This document shows, in pieces, positions 1-5,937 of a stretch of DNA of 11,451 nt (position 1 is the stretch's first letter; each line of letters begins with the position of its first letter). The translations under genes were made by a program, and so were the position numbers. Source of the DNA: Clostridia bacterium (lineage in GTDB: Bacteria; Bacillota; Clostridia; Christensenellales; Borkfalkiaceae). The stretch spans positions 1-11,451 of the forward strand of contig JAGCIP010000003.1 of NCBI GenBank assembly GCA_017648525.1, read 5' to 3'. The notes below the pieces were generated by a model. That model had not been told where the DNA came from and made no database searches. It saw nothing but the letters and a program-made list of their open reading frames with translations.

Positions 1-571
1 CTTTATATATTCCGTCCGCACTCGTTAAAATCAAAAGGTTTTTTGCTTTAACAAGGCAGGCAATTTGAGATGCCGTTTCGTCGTTATCAACGCATTCAAC
101 AACCTTGCTGGTATTGCTACGTAGCGATTGAATTTCCACCCTACGGCTTTCTTCCGTACTAATAGCGTCGTTATAGTTAATAATAGGAATTGCGTTTTGC
201 TCTTTTGCACGGAGTAGCATTGCTTTTAAGTGCTCACGCTTTTGCGGGTCGTTAAAATGTTGGTGTTCAACCAAAACTTGCCTTAACGAATATTTACTGT
301 CTACGTATTGACGGTATGTCGACATCAAAATTGACTGACCTTGTGCCGAATAATCGGTCTTTACGTCTTCGTAAGAGCCGTCTAATTCTTTGCCTGTGCG
401 CTTTATATAGTCCAAACGCCCCGTTTCTACCGCTCCGCTGGTTACCCAGATATAGCCTGGCTTAAATTCAGACGACAAACGTGCTATTAAGGTATAGTCC
501 AAAATATTGTTTTCCTTATTTATTAACGCCATTGACCCGATTTTGCCAACTAATTCTATATCGAACTTCAT
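1..571 (-). CDS. Amino-acid-kinase family protein, glutamate 5-kinase-like (partial, C-terminus beyond window)
   Basis: An open frame runs from ATG at 571 down to the left edge without a stop, giving 190 codons. Seen: an N-terminal phosphate-loop-like segment with Lys10 (LVGKIGS, 7-13), VTSGAVETG (43-51) matching the SGA loop, GQS (78-80), IINYNDAI (130-137) matching the INENDxV substrate loop of glutamate 5-kinase, VDNDE (161-165) matching its GDNDxLS loop, and LTSADGIY (182-189) matching LTDxxGLY. The order and spacing follow ProB, which phosphorylates glutamate in the first step of proline synthesis. Several consensus positions differ (a Cys-Val pair precedes DND, and the first loop is unusual), so substrate and activity are uncertain; another amino-acid-kinase-fold enzyme is possible. 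A GGGTGA ribosome binding site precedes the start and a good promoter lies upstream. Whether a PUA domain or a proA gene follows is outside the window. Confidence 0.72.
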   Translation of the reverse strand, partial: MKFDIELVGKIGSMALINKENNILDYTLIARLSSEFKPGYIWVTSGAVETGRLDYIKRTGKELDGSYEDVKTDYSAQGQSILMSTYRQYVDSKYSLRQVLVEHQHFNDPQKREHLKAMLLRAKEQNAIPIINYNDAISTEESRRVEIQSLRSNTSKVVECVDNDETASQIACLVKAKNLLILTSADGIYK

Positions 572-602
572 TTTTATCACCCGTAAGAATTATTATATCT
601 AA

Positions 603-631
603 ATTATATATCAAAAAACTAAATTTTACAA
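603..631 (-). promoter_or_regulatory. Sigma-A-type promoter for the amino-acid kinase gene
   Basis: On the minus strand, TTGTAA (631-626) and TATAAT (608-603) are separated by exactly 17 bp. Predicted transcription start is near 596, about 25 nt upstream of the ATG at 571. The same hexamer pair and spacing recur upstream of ftsH. Confidence 0.65.
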
Positions 632-633
632 GC

Positions 634-649
634 CGTTTAACTGTAAACG
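634..649 (-). terminator. Weak hairpin directly after the dipeptidase stop codon
   Basis: CGTTTA (634-639) pairs with TAAACG (644-649) around a 4-nt loop, starting one base past the pepV stop codon. No strong T-run follows on the minus strand, so termination may be partial and pepV transcripts could read into the kinase gene. Confidence 0.3.
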
Positions 650-1936
650 CTAAATTTTTGCTAGTTTATTCAATGCGGAAAGATATATATTATAGGTTTT
701 TTCCACTTCGGCAACGTCAACTTGTTCGTTTGCGTCGTGTATGTGATAGGAAACGCCCTTAAATTCAGGGCCGAAAGAACAACCTTTCTTGAAGGCACGT
801 GCAAAGGTGCTACCGCCCATACTAACAGGCTCTGCCGTTTGCTCGCCCGTGTTTTCCTTGTAGGCTGATAGAAGTTTAGAAATCATCCAACCGTCCTTTT
901 CTACCACCACGGGTGGTTGTTTTTCTGTAATCGTGTATTCTAACCCAAATTGATTTAGTGCAGGAATTACCGTGTTTTGGTCAAACGGTGCGGGTATTCG
1001 CATATCCGCTAAAAGATAGGTCTTTTTGCCCACCGTTTTAACCATATTCGGTGAAAAGGTAACAATTCCTTGCTCGTTTTTAAGGTTAAATATGCCCGCT
1101 TTGTCGTTAAAAAGAAAATCGACGGCATCTTTAAGGTTTTCGCCAGCATCCGCCATATAACTAAATAGCGACTTGAAGGCGTTTACACCAAGGTGCGGTG
1201 CAGAACCGTGTGCCGATACGCCCGTTGCGGTTATAGTATTACCGTTTGCTTTAAGGTTGTGTTTTTCAAGTAAAGACGGAATAATTGCCCCGTCTACCGC
1301 CGTGCAACTTGCGTTTGCACAGACGGCGTTTATAGCCGTGCCACCTTTTATATTAGAAAAATTTTTAAGGGGCGGAAGCAAAAAGGCTATTTCGTACATT
1401 CCCTTTTCCGCATAAGAGAGCGGGAAAATTCCGTCGGGGGAAAAGCCGTATTCGGGAAGTGTGGTTTTAGTTTTGAGATATTCCACGTCTTGCCAACCGC
1501 TTTCTTCGTTGCAACCGACGAAAAAACGCAAGGTGCGTTCAGGTATAATCCCCGCATCTTTTAATTCTTTCATAGCAAAAAGTATTAGTAAACAAGGTAA
1601 TTTATCATCCGAAACCCCTCTGCCGTAAAATTTACCGTCTTTTTCGGTGAGTTTTAGTGGCGGAGTATTCCAACCCGTGCCAACGGGAATTATGTCTAAA
1701 TGCCCGATAATGCCCACTTGGTCGGCGCTTGTTTTGCCGTTGCCGAAAATAATTTCTCCTGCATAGTTGTCGTAATTTATTGTTTCAAACCCAAAACTTT
1801 TTGCAAGAGTAAGAAAAAAGTCTAACGCCTTTTTATTTTCCAAACCGAACGGCGCTCCAGAAACTGCGGGGGCGTTTTCGGTGTTAAAAGATATAAGTTG
1901 CGAACAAGCGTCTAAAAATAGCGAATAGTTTTTCAT
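650..1936 (-). CDS. pepV: PepV-type M20 family metallodipeptidase
   Basis: 428 residues. Zn-dependent dipeptidase of the peptidase M20 (PepV/Sapep) family, predicted cytoplasmic, hydrolysing dipeptides, often with broad specificity. Seen: GHLDIIPVG with His79 and Asp81; GRGVSDDK (105-112) supplying the bridging Asp; EE at 144-145 (catalytic Glu plus metal ligand); SPDG with Asp168; the lid-domain motif GVSAHGSAPHLG (239-250) with His243; MGGSTFAR (373-380); and HDANEQ with His400, where the family usually has HQANE. All expected metal and catalytic positions are present and the length is slightly below typical PepV (about 465-470). The frame is open upstream to 2059, but ATG 1936 is chosen because a GGAG ribosome binding site lies 5-8 nt before it and the protein then begins like known family members. 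Substrate preference cannot be read from sequence. Confidence 0.88.
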   Translation of the reverse strand: MKNYSLFLDACSQLISFNTENAPAVSGAPFGLENKKALDFFLTLAKSFGFETINYDNYAGEIIFGNGKTSADQVGIIGHLDIIPVGTGWNTPPLKLTEKDGKFYGRGVSDDKLPCLLILFAMKELKDAGIIPERTLRFFVGCNEESGWQDVEYLKTKTTLPEYGFSPDGIFPLSYAEKGMYEIAFLLPPLKNFSNIKGGTAINAVCANASCTAVDGAIIPSLLEKHNLKANGNTITATGVSAHGSAPHLGVNAFKSLFSYMADAGENLKDAVDFLFNDKAGIFNLKNEQGIVTFSPNMVKTVGKKTYLLADMRIPAPFDQNTVIPALNQFGLEYTITEKQPPVVVEKDGWMISKLLSAYKENTGEQTAEPVSMGGSTFARAFKKGCSFGPEFKGVSYHIHDANEQVDVAEVEKTYNIYLSALNKLAKI

Positions 1937-1957
1937 ACTTTCTCCAGTTTTATTAGT

Positions 1958-1972
1958 TATACTGACAGTATA
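1958..1972. promoter_or_regulatory. 15-bp dyad in the pepV/radC divergent region, possible operator
   Basis: TATACTGACAGTATA is a perfect inverted repeat (7+1+7), 22 bp upstream of the pepV ATG. On the minus strand it includes TATACT (1972-1967), which could serve as the pepV -10 element, though no convincing -35 is placed 16-18 bp upstream. On the plus strand CTGACA (1962-1967) lies 18 bp before TAAAAT (1986-1991), an alternative weak radC promoter. A repressor bound here could control one or both genes; no regulator is identifiable. Confidence 0.4.
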
Positions 1973-2016
1973 TACTATTTTTGAGTAAAATGCACCTATA
2001 TTGAGAATAAAATATT

Positions 2017-2044
2017 TTGTTTTTTGGCGATTTTGTGTTACAAT
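2017..2044 (+). promoter_or_regulatory. Extended -10 promoter immediately upstream of radC
   Basis: TTGTTT (2017-2022), a 16-bp spacer, then TACAAT (2039-2044) preceded by TGT (TGn extended -10 element). The expected transcription start, 6-8 nt after the -10, falls on or next to the A of the radC ATG at 2052. Confidence 0.5.
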
Positions 2045-2051
2045 ATCTAAT

Positions 2052-2780
2052 ATGAGCACAGAGAATAATTTACACGCAGGTCACCGAGCACGGATGATGG
2101 ATAAAGTACTGAAAAGTAAAGGAGAACTTCCCGAACACGAACTTTTAGAAGTTTTGTTGTATTCGGTTATTTCTCGGCGCAATACTAACGATATTGCGCA
2201 CTCGCTCATTAAAACTTTCGGGTCTTTACGTGGGGTGTTTACCGCAGAGCCGGAAAAACTTAAGGCGGTTAAAGGCGTTGGCGACAAGGTAGTTTCGTAT
2301 ATTCTCGTTTTGGCAAAGGTTTTTGAAACGGTTGCTCAAACTTCGGTAAATAAATCGTATATTAAATCTTTTGCCGAGATTAAAGACGTTGTTTTGCGTG
2401 CTTTCGACGGGGAGAAAGAAGAAAAGTTTTTAGTTATATTCTTAAGTAAGCAATATCAAGTTTTGTCCACGGCGGGATTTAGCGATAGAAAAGATATGCG
2501 TGTGGAAATTGACGTGCAAGAATTAGTTAGGCTTATAGGAGTGTTTTCGCCAAGATTTATTATTTTAGCGCACAACCATCCAAGCGGGCGCATTGAACCG
2601 AGCGAGCAAGACGATATTACCACCCGCAAAATCAATATGATTTGCGATATGCACGCAACTAGTTTGGTTGACCACGTTATCGTGGGGGACGGAAAGGTTT
2701 ACAGTTATTATCAAGAAAGGCGGTTAGATGAAATAAAGAAAACCGCAGATATAAATAAATTGTTAAACCGTGAAATTTAG
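2052..2780 (+). CDS. radC: RadC family JAB-domain protein (UPF0758)
   Basis: 243 residues. Seen: an N-terminal helical part (HAGHRARMMDK, then HELLEVLLYSVISRRNTNDIAH) containing a helix-hairpin-helix-like AVKGVGDKV, followed by a JAB/MPN metalloprotease-like domain with HNHPSG at 174-179 and Asp187, the metal-binding H-x-H...D signature. The name radC is historical; the molecular function is unsettled, a repair role in E. coli was withdrawn, and mobile-element relatives of the family are common. ATG 2052 is chosen although the frame is open with a TTG from 2001, because family members begin shortly before the HAGHR motif. No Shine-Dalgarno sequence precedes this ATG. The copy looks chromosomal and intact, divergent from pepV. 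Family assignment is secure; function is not. Confidence 0.9.
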   Translation: MSTENNLHAGHRARMMDKVLKSKGELPEHELLEVLLYSVISRRNTNDIAHSLIKTFGSLRGVFTAEPEKLKAVKGVGDKVVSYILVLAKVFETVAQTSVNKSYIKSFAEIKDVVLRAFDGEKEEKFLVIFLSKQYQVLSTAGFSDRKDMRVEIDVQELVRLIGVFSPRFIILAHNHPSGRIEPSEQDDITTRKINMICDMHATSLVDHVIVGDGKVYSYYQERRLDEIKKTADINKLLNREI

Positions 2781-2800
2781 TGTTGTTTGCGCTTAAAATT

Positions 2801-2828
2801 TTGCTTGATTATAAAAAATGTATAATAT
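2801..2828 (+). promoter_or_regulatory. Probable gltX promoter
   Basis: TTGCTT (2801-2806) lies 16 bp before TAATAT (2823-2828), which overlaps a TATAAT at 2821-2826. Transcription would start near 2835, leaving a leader of about 50 nt. The leader includes a dyad ACC-AAATATTT-GGT (2853-2868, one T/T mismatch), and AAGGAGA at 2872-2878 is the ribosome binding site. Confidence 0.5.
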
Positions 2829-2883
2829 ATAAACATAAGAGATAGAAAAATTACCTAAATATTTTGGTTTTAAGGAGATAGTT

Positions 2884-4329
2884 ATGAAAAAAGTAAGAAC
2901 TCGTTTTGCGCCCAGCCCAACGGGATATTTGCACATAGGCGGATTGAGAACTGCGCTTTACGGATTTTTATATTCAAAGATGAACGGTGGCGATTTCATT
3001 TTGAGAATTGAAGACACCGACACTGCAAGATACGTGGACGGCTCTGTTCAAATTATTTACGACACCATGCGTGATTCTGGTATTATGTACGACGAAGGTC
3101 CAGACGTTGGTGGCGATTTTGGGCCTTACACTCAAAGCGAAAGAAAGAGCATTTACACCGAATACGCTAAAAAATTAGTTGAACTCGGTGGCGCATATTA
3201 TTGTTTCTGCACCCCCGAAAGAATTGAAACCCTTAAAGACGATGCTGGCAATATGCGCTATGATAAACATTGCCTTAAACTTTCTAAAGACGAGATTGAA
3301 AGGCGAATTGCAAACGGCGAACCATACGTTATTCGTCAAAACGTGCCCGAAAGTGGCGTTGGCAGTTATCACGACTTAGTATACGGCGAAATTAGCGTTG
3401 ATTATAAAGATATTGAAGACGGAATTTTGATTAAGAGCGACGGTATGCCCACCTATAACTTTGCAAACGTTATAGACGACCACTTGATGGGTATTACTCA
3501 CGTTATTCGTGGTATTGAATATTTATCGTCTACCCCAAAATACAACCTAATGTACGACGCATACGGTTGGGAGCGCCCCGTTTATATTCACTTGCCCCCG
3601 ATTATGAAAGATGCGCAACATAAACTTTCAAAGCGTAATGGCGACGCAAGTTATGAAGATTTTGTTAAAAAAGGATACGTAAAGGAATCTATCGTCAACT
3701 ATATTGCATTGCTTGGTTGGAGTCCTAAGGGAAATCAAGAAAAAATGTCGCTTAATGAACTCATTGAGAACTTCTCGCTTGAAGGGATAGGCAAATCCCC
3801 CGCTATTTTTGACGAAACAAAAATGAAATGGCTTTCGGGCGAATATATCAAGGAAATGACTTATGAGCAATTTAAGGAATTAGCATTGCCGTTCTTAAAA
3901 AACAGTAAGTCTTACGGTATATACGATGAAGATAAACTTTTATCGCTTGCGAAAGGCAGAGTTCAAATTTTCTCTGAAATTGCTGAAAAGGTTGACTTTT
4001 TAGAAGAGTTTGGCGAGTTTGATTTAGAACTTTTTGAAAATCAAAAACAAAAAGCGTCAAAAGAGTTGGCTGTTGAATTGTTGCCCAAGATTAAAGATGC
4101 GCTACGTGCTATTCCTGATGCAGACTGGGACAATTCAAATCTCTTTACCGTTTTGGTTGATTTATCTAGCAAACTTGAAATTAAAAAGCAAGCGCTACTC
4201 TGGATTATGAGAATAGCAATCACCGGCAAACAAGCAACTGCTGGTGGCGCAACTGAAGTTGCTGATATTCTCGGCAAACAAAAAACCATTGAAAGAATTG
4301 ACTACTCAATTAGCCTATTAGCAAAATAA
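2884..4329 (+). CDS. gltX: Glutamyl-tRNA synthetase
   Basis: 481 residues, normal for bacterial GluRS. A cytoplasmic class I aminoacyl-tRNA synthetase charging tRNA-Glu with glutamate using ATP. Seen: the HIGH-type motif HIGG at 17-20 within APSPTGYLHIGGLRTA; the KMSKS-type loop KLSKR at 247-251; a Cys107-Phe-Cys109 pair and Cys130, resembling the zinc-binding insertion of many bacterial GluRS; and a C-terminal helical anticodon-binding region with the conserved TGKQATAGG near the end. AAGGAGA lies 5 nt upstream of the ATG. Monocistronic by position: its own promoter upstream and a strong hairpin terminator downstream. If the organism lacks GlnRS, this enzyme would also misacylate tRNA-Gln for the GatCAB amidotransferase, but that cannot be judged here. 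Confidence 0.97.
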   Translation: MKKVRTRFAPSPTGYLHIGGLRTALYGFLYSKMNGGDFILRIEDTDTARYVDGSVQIIYDTMRDSGIMYDEGPDVGGDFGPYTQSERKSIYTEYAKKLVELGGAYYCFCTPERIETLKDDAGNMRYDKHCLKLSKDEIERRIANGEPYVIRQNVPESGVGSYHDLVYGEISVDYKDIEDGILIKSDGMPTYNFANVIDDHLMGITHVIRGIEYLSSTPKYNLMYDAYGWERPVYIHLPPIMKDAQHKLSKRNGDASYEDFVKKGYVKESIVNYIALLGWSPKGNQEKMSLNELIENFSLEGIGKSPAIFDETKMKWLSGEYIKEMTYEQFKELALPFLKNSKSYGIYDEDKLLSLAKGRVQIFSEIAEKVDFLEEFGEFDLELFENQKQKASKELAVELLPKIKDALRAIPDADWDNSNLFTVLVDLSSKLEIKKQALLWIMRIAITGKQATAGGATEVADILGKQKTIERIDYSISLLAK

Positions 4330-4371
4330 AAATTGCCAAACAAAAAGAAATAAATTTTAATATAAAATAGC

Positions 4372-4408
4372 AAAATCGTCAGTATTTTACTGACGATTTT
4401 TGTGTTTT
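4372..4408. terminator. Bidirectional intrinsic terminator between gltX and yyaC
   Basis: A 13-bp perfect stem (4372-4384 with 4388-4400) closes a 3-nt loop. It is flanked by TTTTTGTGTTTT on the plus strand, and the A-rich flank on the other side supplies U-residues on the minus strand. It sits between two convergent genes, 43 bp after the gltX stop and 27 bp from the yyaC stop. Confidence 0.85.
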
Positions 4409-4426
4409 ATGCGCCAAAATTTTGTT

Positions 4427-4999
4427 TTAAGCCCCAAAAGAACTGTTTAGTGTTTGCTCGGTTGCGCCACGAATATAATTTAAATATTCTTCTATACCGT
4501 CTGCAATTTTTTCCGCCATCTTATATATAAGGTTAAGACGTGTTAAATTGAATAGATTATAGTTGTTTATAGATTTTTCTGCAACAACACCTATAATACT
4601 AATATCCCCTATGATGCCCAACTTTTTATCAACTCCAAGACCGGGCTTTAATCCCCCGCTCTTTACTCTTATAATACCAACGTCGTTATCATCACCAACC
4701 GCAGCGTCAATAGCGATAGAAACAGAGTTGGGGTGCATTTGTTTTACATAAGTTCTTGCGTATTCAACTTCTTTTGACGTGATAGGATAATTAAGCGTTC
4801 CATAAATAAATGAACGCACATTTTTCTTCCGTAGCAACGTGCCAACTAATGGCCCTAAACTATCACCTAGCACTAAATCACTACCTATGCATATTAGTAT
4901 GGGTTTTTTATTTTCCGGGTTGCAGTTTATTAAAGACTGGCTTATCCCTTGCACCGCGTGTTGGCTAAACGAACTAATACAAAAATTAGCATTTTCCAT
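4427..4999 (-). CDS. yyaC: YyaC family (DUF1256) putative spore protease
   Basis: 190 residues. Seen: CIGSDLVLGDSLGPLVG (37-53), the family hallmark with GDSLGP at 45-50; SIAIDAAVG (94-102); and the glycine-rich GLKPGLGVDKKLGIIGDISIIGVVAEK segment in two halves (116-129 and 130-142). The family is related to the germination protease GPR and to HybD-like proteases, and is annotated as a sporulation-associated protein; its substrate is not established. In Bacillus subtilis yyaC lies beside soj-spo0J, and here it lies across the parS region from ftsH-parA-parB, so the neighbourhood is partly conserved. CGGAGAA, 8 nt before the ATG, fixes the start. No signal peptide or membrane segment is visible. 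The gene suggests an endospore-forming ancestry, though one gene does not prove sporulation. Confidence 0.88.
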   Translation of the reverse strand: MENANFCISSFSQHAVQGISQSLINCNPENKKPILICIGSDLVLGDSLGPLVGTLLRKKNVRSFIYGTLNYPITSKEVEYARTYVKQMHPNSVSIAIDAAVGDDNDVGIIRVKSGGLKPGLGVDKKLGIIGDISIIGVVAEKSINNYNLFNLTRLNLIYKMAEKIADGIEEYLNYIRGATEQTLNSSFGA

Positions 5000-5054
5000 T
5001 AAAAATTCTCCGAAAATTTATTTTTCAAACTTTTTATTCCCAAAAAATCGTGTA

Positions 5055-5060
5055 ATTATA
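5055..5060 (-). promoter_or_regulatory. Possible -10 element for yyaC
   Basis: TATAAT on the minus strand (5060-5055), about 55 nt upstream of the yyaC ATG. No good TTGACA-like -35 is seen at the expected spacing, so either the promoter is weak or activated, or another sigma factor is used; no clear SigF or SigG consensus was recognised. Confidence 0.3.
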
Positions 5061-5181
5061 CCTGTTTTTAACTAAAATTGATTAAAAAACCGTATATTTT
5101 AATAAAAAACGGCTAAAACTCGCCCTATAAACAAATAAAATGAATAAATCATATAGAAAAACCGTTATTTACACAACCTAA

Positions 5182-5197
5182 TGTTTCACGTGAAACA
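5182..5197. promoter_or_regulatory. parS site 1 (perfect match)
   Basis: TGTTTCACGTGAAACA is a perfect 16-bp palindrome identical to the Bacillus-type parS consensus TGTTNCACGTGAAACA. It is the loading site for the ParB CTP clamp encoded downstream in this window. Confidence 0.96.
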
Positions 5198-5222
5198 CGT
5201 CCGTTTTGTAATTTTGAAATAT

Positions 5223-5238
5223 TGTTTCACGTGAAACA
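5223..5238. promoter_or_regulatory. parS site 2 (perfect match)
   Basis: A second exact TGTTTCACGTGAAACA, centred 41 bp from site 1. That is close to four helical turns, so two ParB dimers could load on the same face of the DNA. Confidence 0.96.
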
Positions 5239-5302
5239 TAATATTTTGTTTAACGTTAATCATAATGCCAAATTTAAGGTTTGTGGTCTGTTATTGAAAA
5301 AT

Positions 5303-5398
5303 ACCTGCTTGTGAGACAAAATGGCGAGAAAAATCCCCGCCAAAAAAATTTAGTCATTCTCTCTCAGGCCGTTTAAATGACAAAATTTAAAAGCAAGT
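5303..5398. repeat. Nested three-stem inverted-repeat element between parS sites 2 and 3
   Basis: The outer stem is ACCTGCTT (5303-5310) with AAGCAAGT (5391-5398), one mismatch. It encloses TGGCG/CGCCA (5322-5326 with 5338-5342) and a 13-bp stem with one mismatch (5346-5358 with 5376-5388) around a 17-nt loop. On the plus strand a T-rich run (5411-5424) follows. This could be a structured small RNA or a DNA structural element. No known RNA family was recognised and no clear promoter was found just upstream. Confidence 0.4.
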
Positions 5399-5448
5399 TT
5401 AGATTGGCTATTTTTGTTTTTTTCGGGAAGTTATAAAGATTATCAAAA

Positions 5449-5464
5449 AGTTTCACGTGGAACA
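5449..5464 (-). promoter_or_regulatory. parS site 3 (one mismatch)
   Basis: The minus strand reads TGTTCCACGTGAAACT, matching TGTTNCACGTGAAACA at all but the last base. It lies 226 bp from site 2 and extends the partition locus toward ftsH. Confidence 0.85.
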
Positions 5465-5648
5465 AAAGTATAAATTTGTGTTGATAAGTTGAAAACTTTT
5501 GTTAATAACTAATCTGCGTGTTGCAAAAGAATAATTTTAATATGTAAAAACACATTAATTTTTCACGTTATTATAATAAGTTAAAAGCGATATAAACACA
5601 AACGCAAACTCGATAATAATTAAAAATAGAGATAAAAACTAAATTTGC

Positions 5649-5704
5649 ACTATAAATTATAGTTGCGCTTTATGGCAAAGGCGCAAACCCATATGCGGGG
5701 GCGC
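5649..5704. repeat. Cluster of dyads and GCGC repeats
   Basis: ACTATAA-A-TTATAGT (5649-5663) is a perfect 15-bp dyad. It is followed by GCGC copies at 5665, 5681 and 5701 that can pair with each other: GCGCTTT...AAAGGCGC at 5665-5684, or GCGC-CCC...GGG-GCGC at 5681-5704. GGCGCAAA is directly repeated at 5680 and 5700. These are the only GC-rich patches in the surrounding AT-rich DNA. The role is unknown. Confidence 0.4.
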
Positions 5705-5757
5705 AAAAAAATTTTTTAAAATTTTACAGTATTTGGAAAAATTATTTTAAAATTGTA

Positions 5758-5786
5758 TTGTAATTTTCCCTATTATGTTGTATAAT
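5758..5786 (+). promoter_or_regulatory. ftsH-parA-parB operon promoter
   Basis: TTGTAA (5758-5763), a 17-bp spacer and a perfect TATAAT (5781-5786), preceded by AT-tract DNA resembling an UP element. Predicted start is near 5793, giving a leader of about 145 nt. A second TATAAT at 5897-5902, without a clear -35, could be a minor downstream promoter. Confidence 0.75.
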
Positions 5787-5839
5787 ACTATTAAAGAAAA
5801 ACTTGTATTTTACTAATGATGGCGCATTTTTATGCCAAG

Positions 5840-5889
5840 CCTTGTTTCCCCCCGCTTTTGCGAGCGGTTTTCAAGGTTATTTTAATAGT
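5840..5889 (+). promoter_or_regulatory. Structured ftsH leader hairpin, possible attenuator
   Basis: CCTTG (5840-5844) pairs with CAAGG (5872-5876), enclosing CCGCT/AGCGG (5852-5856 with 5863-5867). A T-rich run (5877-5893, TTATTTTAATAGTTTTT) follows. It lies inside the predicted ftsH leader, 49 nt or more before the start codon, so it may terminate a fraction of transcripts or stabilise the message. Confidence 0.45.
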
Positions 5890-5937
5890 TTTTGCTTATA
5901 ATAGTGTTACTTGAACCAATTAAGGAGATTTTGAAAA

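Larger units (their letters stand above)
5000..5937. other. Gene-free AT-rich partition region (parS cluster, possible origin-proximal DNA)
   Basis: No credible ORF occurs between divergent yyaC and ftsH. The stretch contains three parS sites (5182, 5223, 5449), a nested inverted-repeat element (5303-5398), very AT-rich DNA (about 5520-5650), a GCGC-rich dyad cluster (5649-5704), AT-tract DNA (5705-5765), and the ftsH promoter and structured leader (5758-5937). DnaA-box-like 9-mers are only degenerate: TGTTGATAA at 5479-5487 (complement TTATCAACA, one mismatch to TTATCCACA), TTATTTACA at 5165-5173 and TGTTAATAA at 5500-5508. The partition role is well supported by parS; replication-origin activity is speculation. 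Confidence 0.75.

Noticed and set aside
481..762. 93-codon open frame on the plus strand
   Set aside because: It lies opposite the 5' half of the amino-acid-kinase gene and the 3' end of pepV, has no recognisable domain, and crosses the boundary of two well-supported genes.
2001..2051. Upstream TTG start extending RadC by 17 residues
   Set aside because: No ribosome binding site precedes it, the extra residues are unlike the family N-terminus, and it would overlap the predicted promoter.
1937..2059. Upstream extension of the dipeptidase to 2059
   Set aside because: The 41 extra residues do not resemble the family and overlap the radC promoter and start; ATG 1936 has a proper GGAG site.
5303..5398. 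TPP-riboswitch-like CTGAGA on the minus strand of the nested-stem element
   Set aside because: Only this hexamer matches; the other conserved thiamine-box segments are absent and the downstream gene on that strand (yyaC) is not a thiamine gene.
5559..5574. Possible fourth parS site (TTTCACGT core)
   Set aside because: Only one half matches; the right arm reads TATTAT instead of GAAACA, giving about 10 of 16 matches. At most a degenerate half-site.
5673..5717. Short ORF beginning ATGGCAAAGGCGC in the intergenic region
   Set aside because: It encodes only about 14 residues, has no ribosome binding site, and lies within the GCGC dyad cluster.
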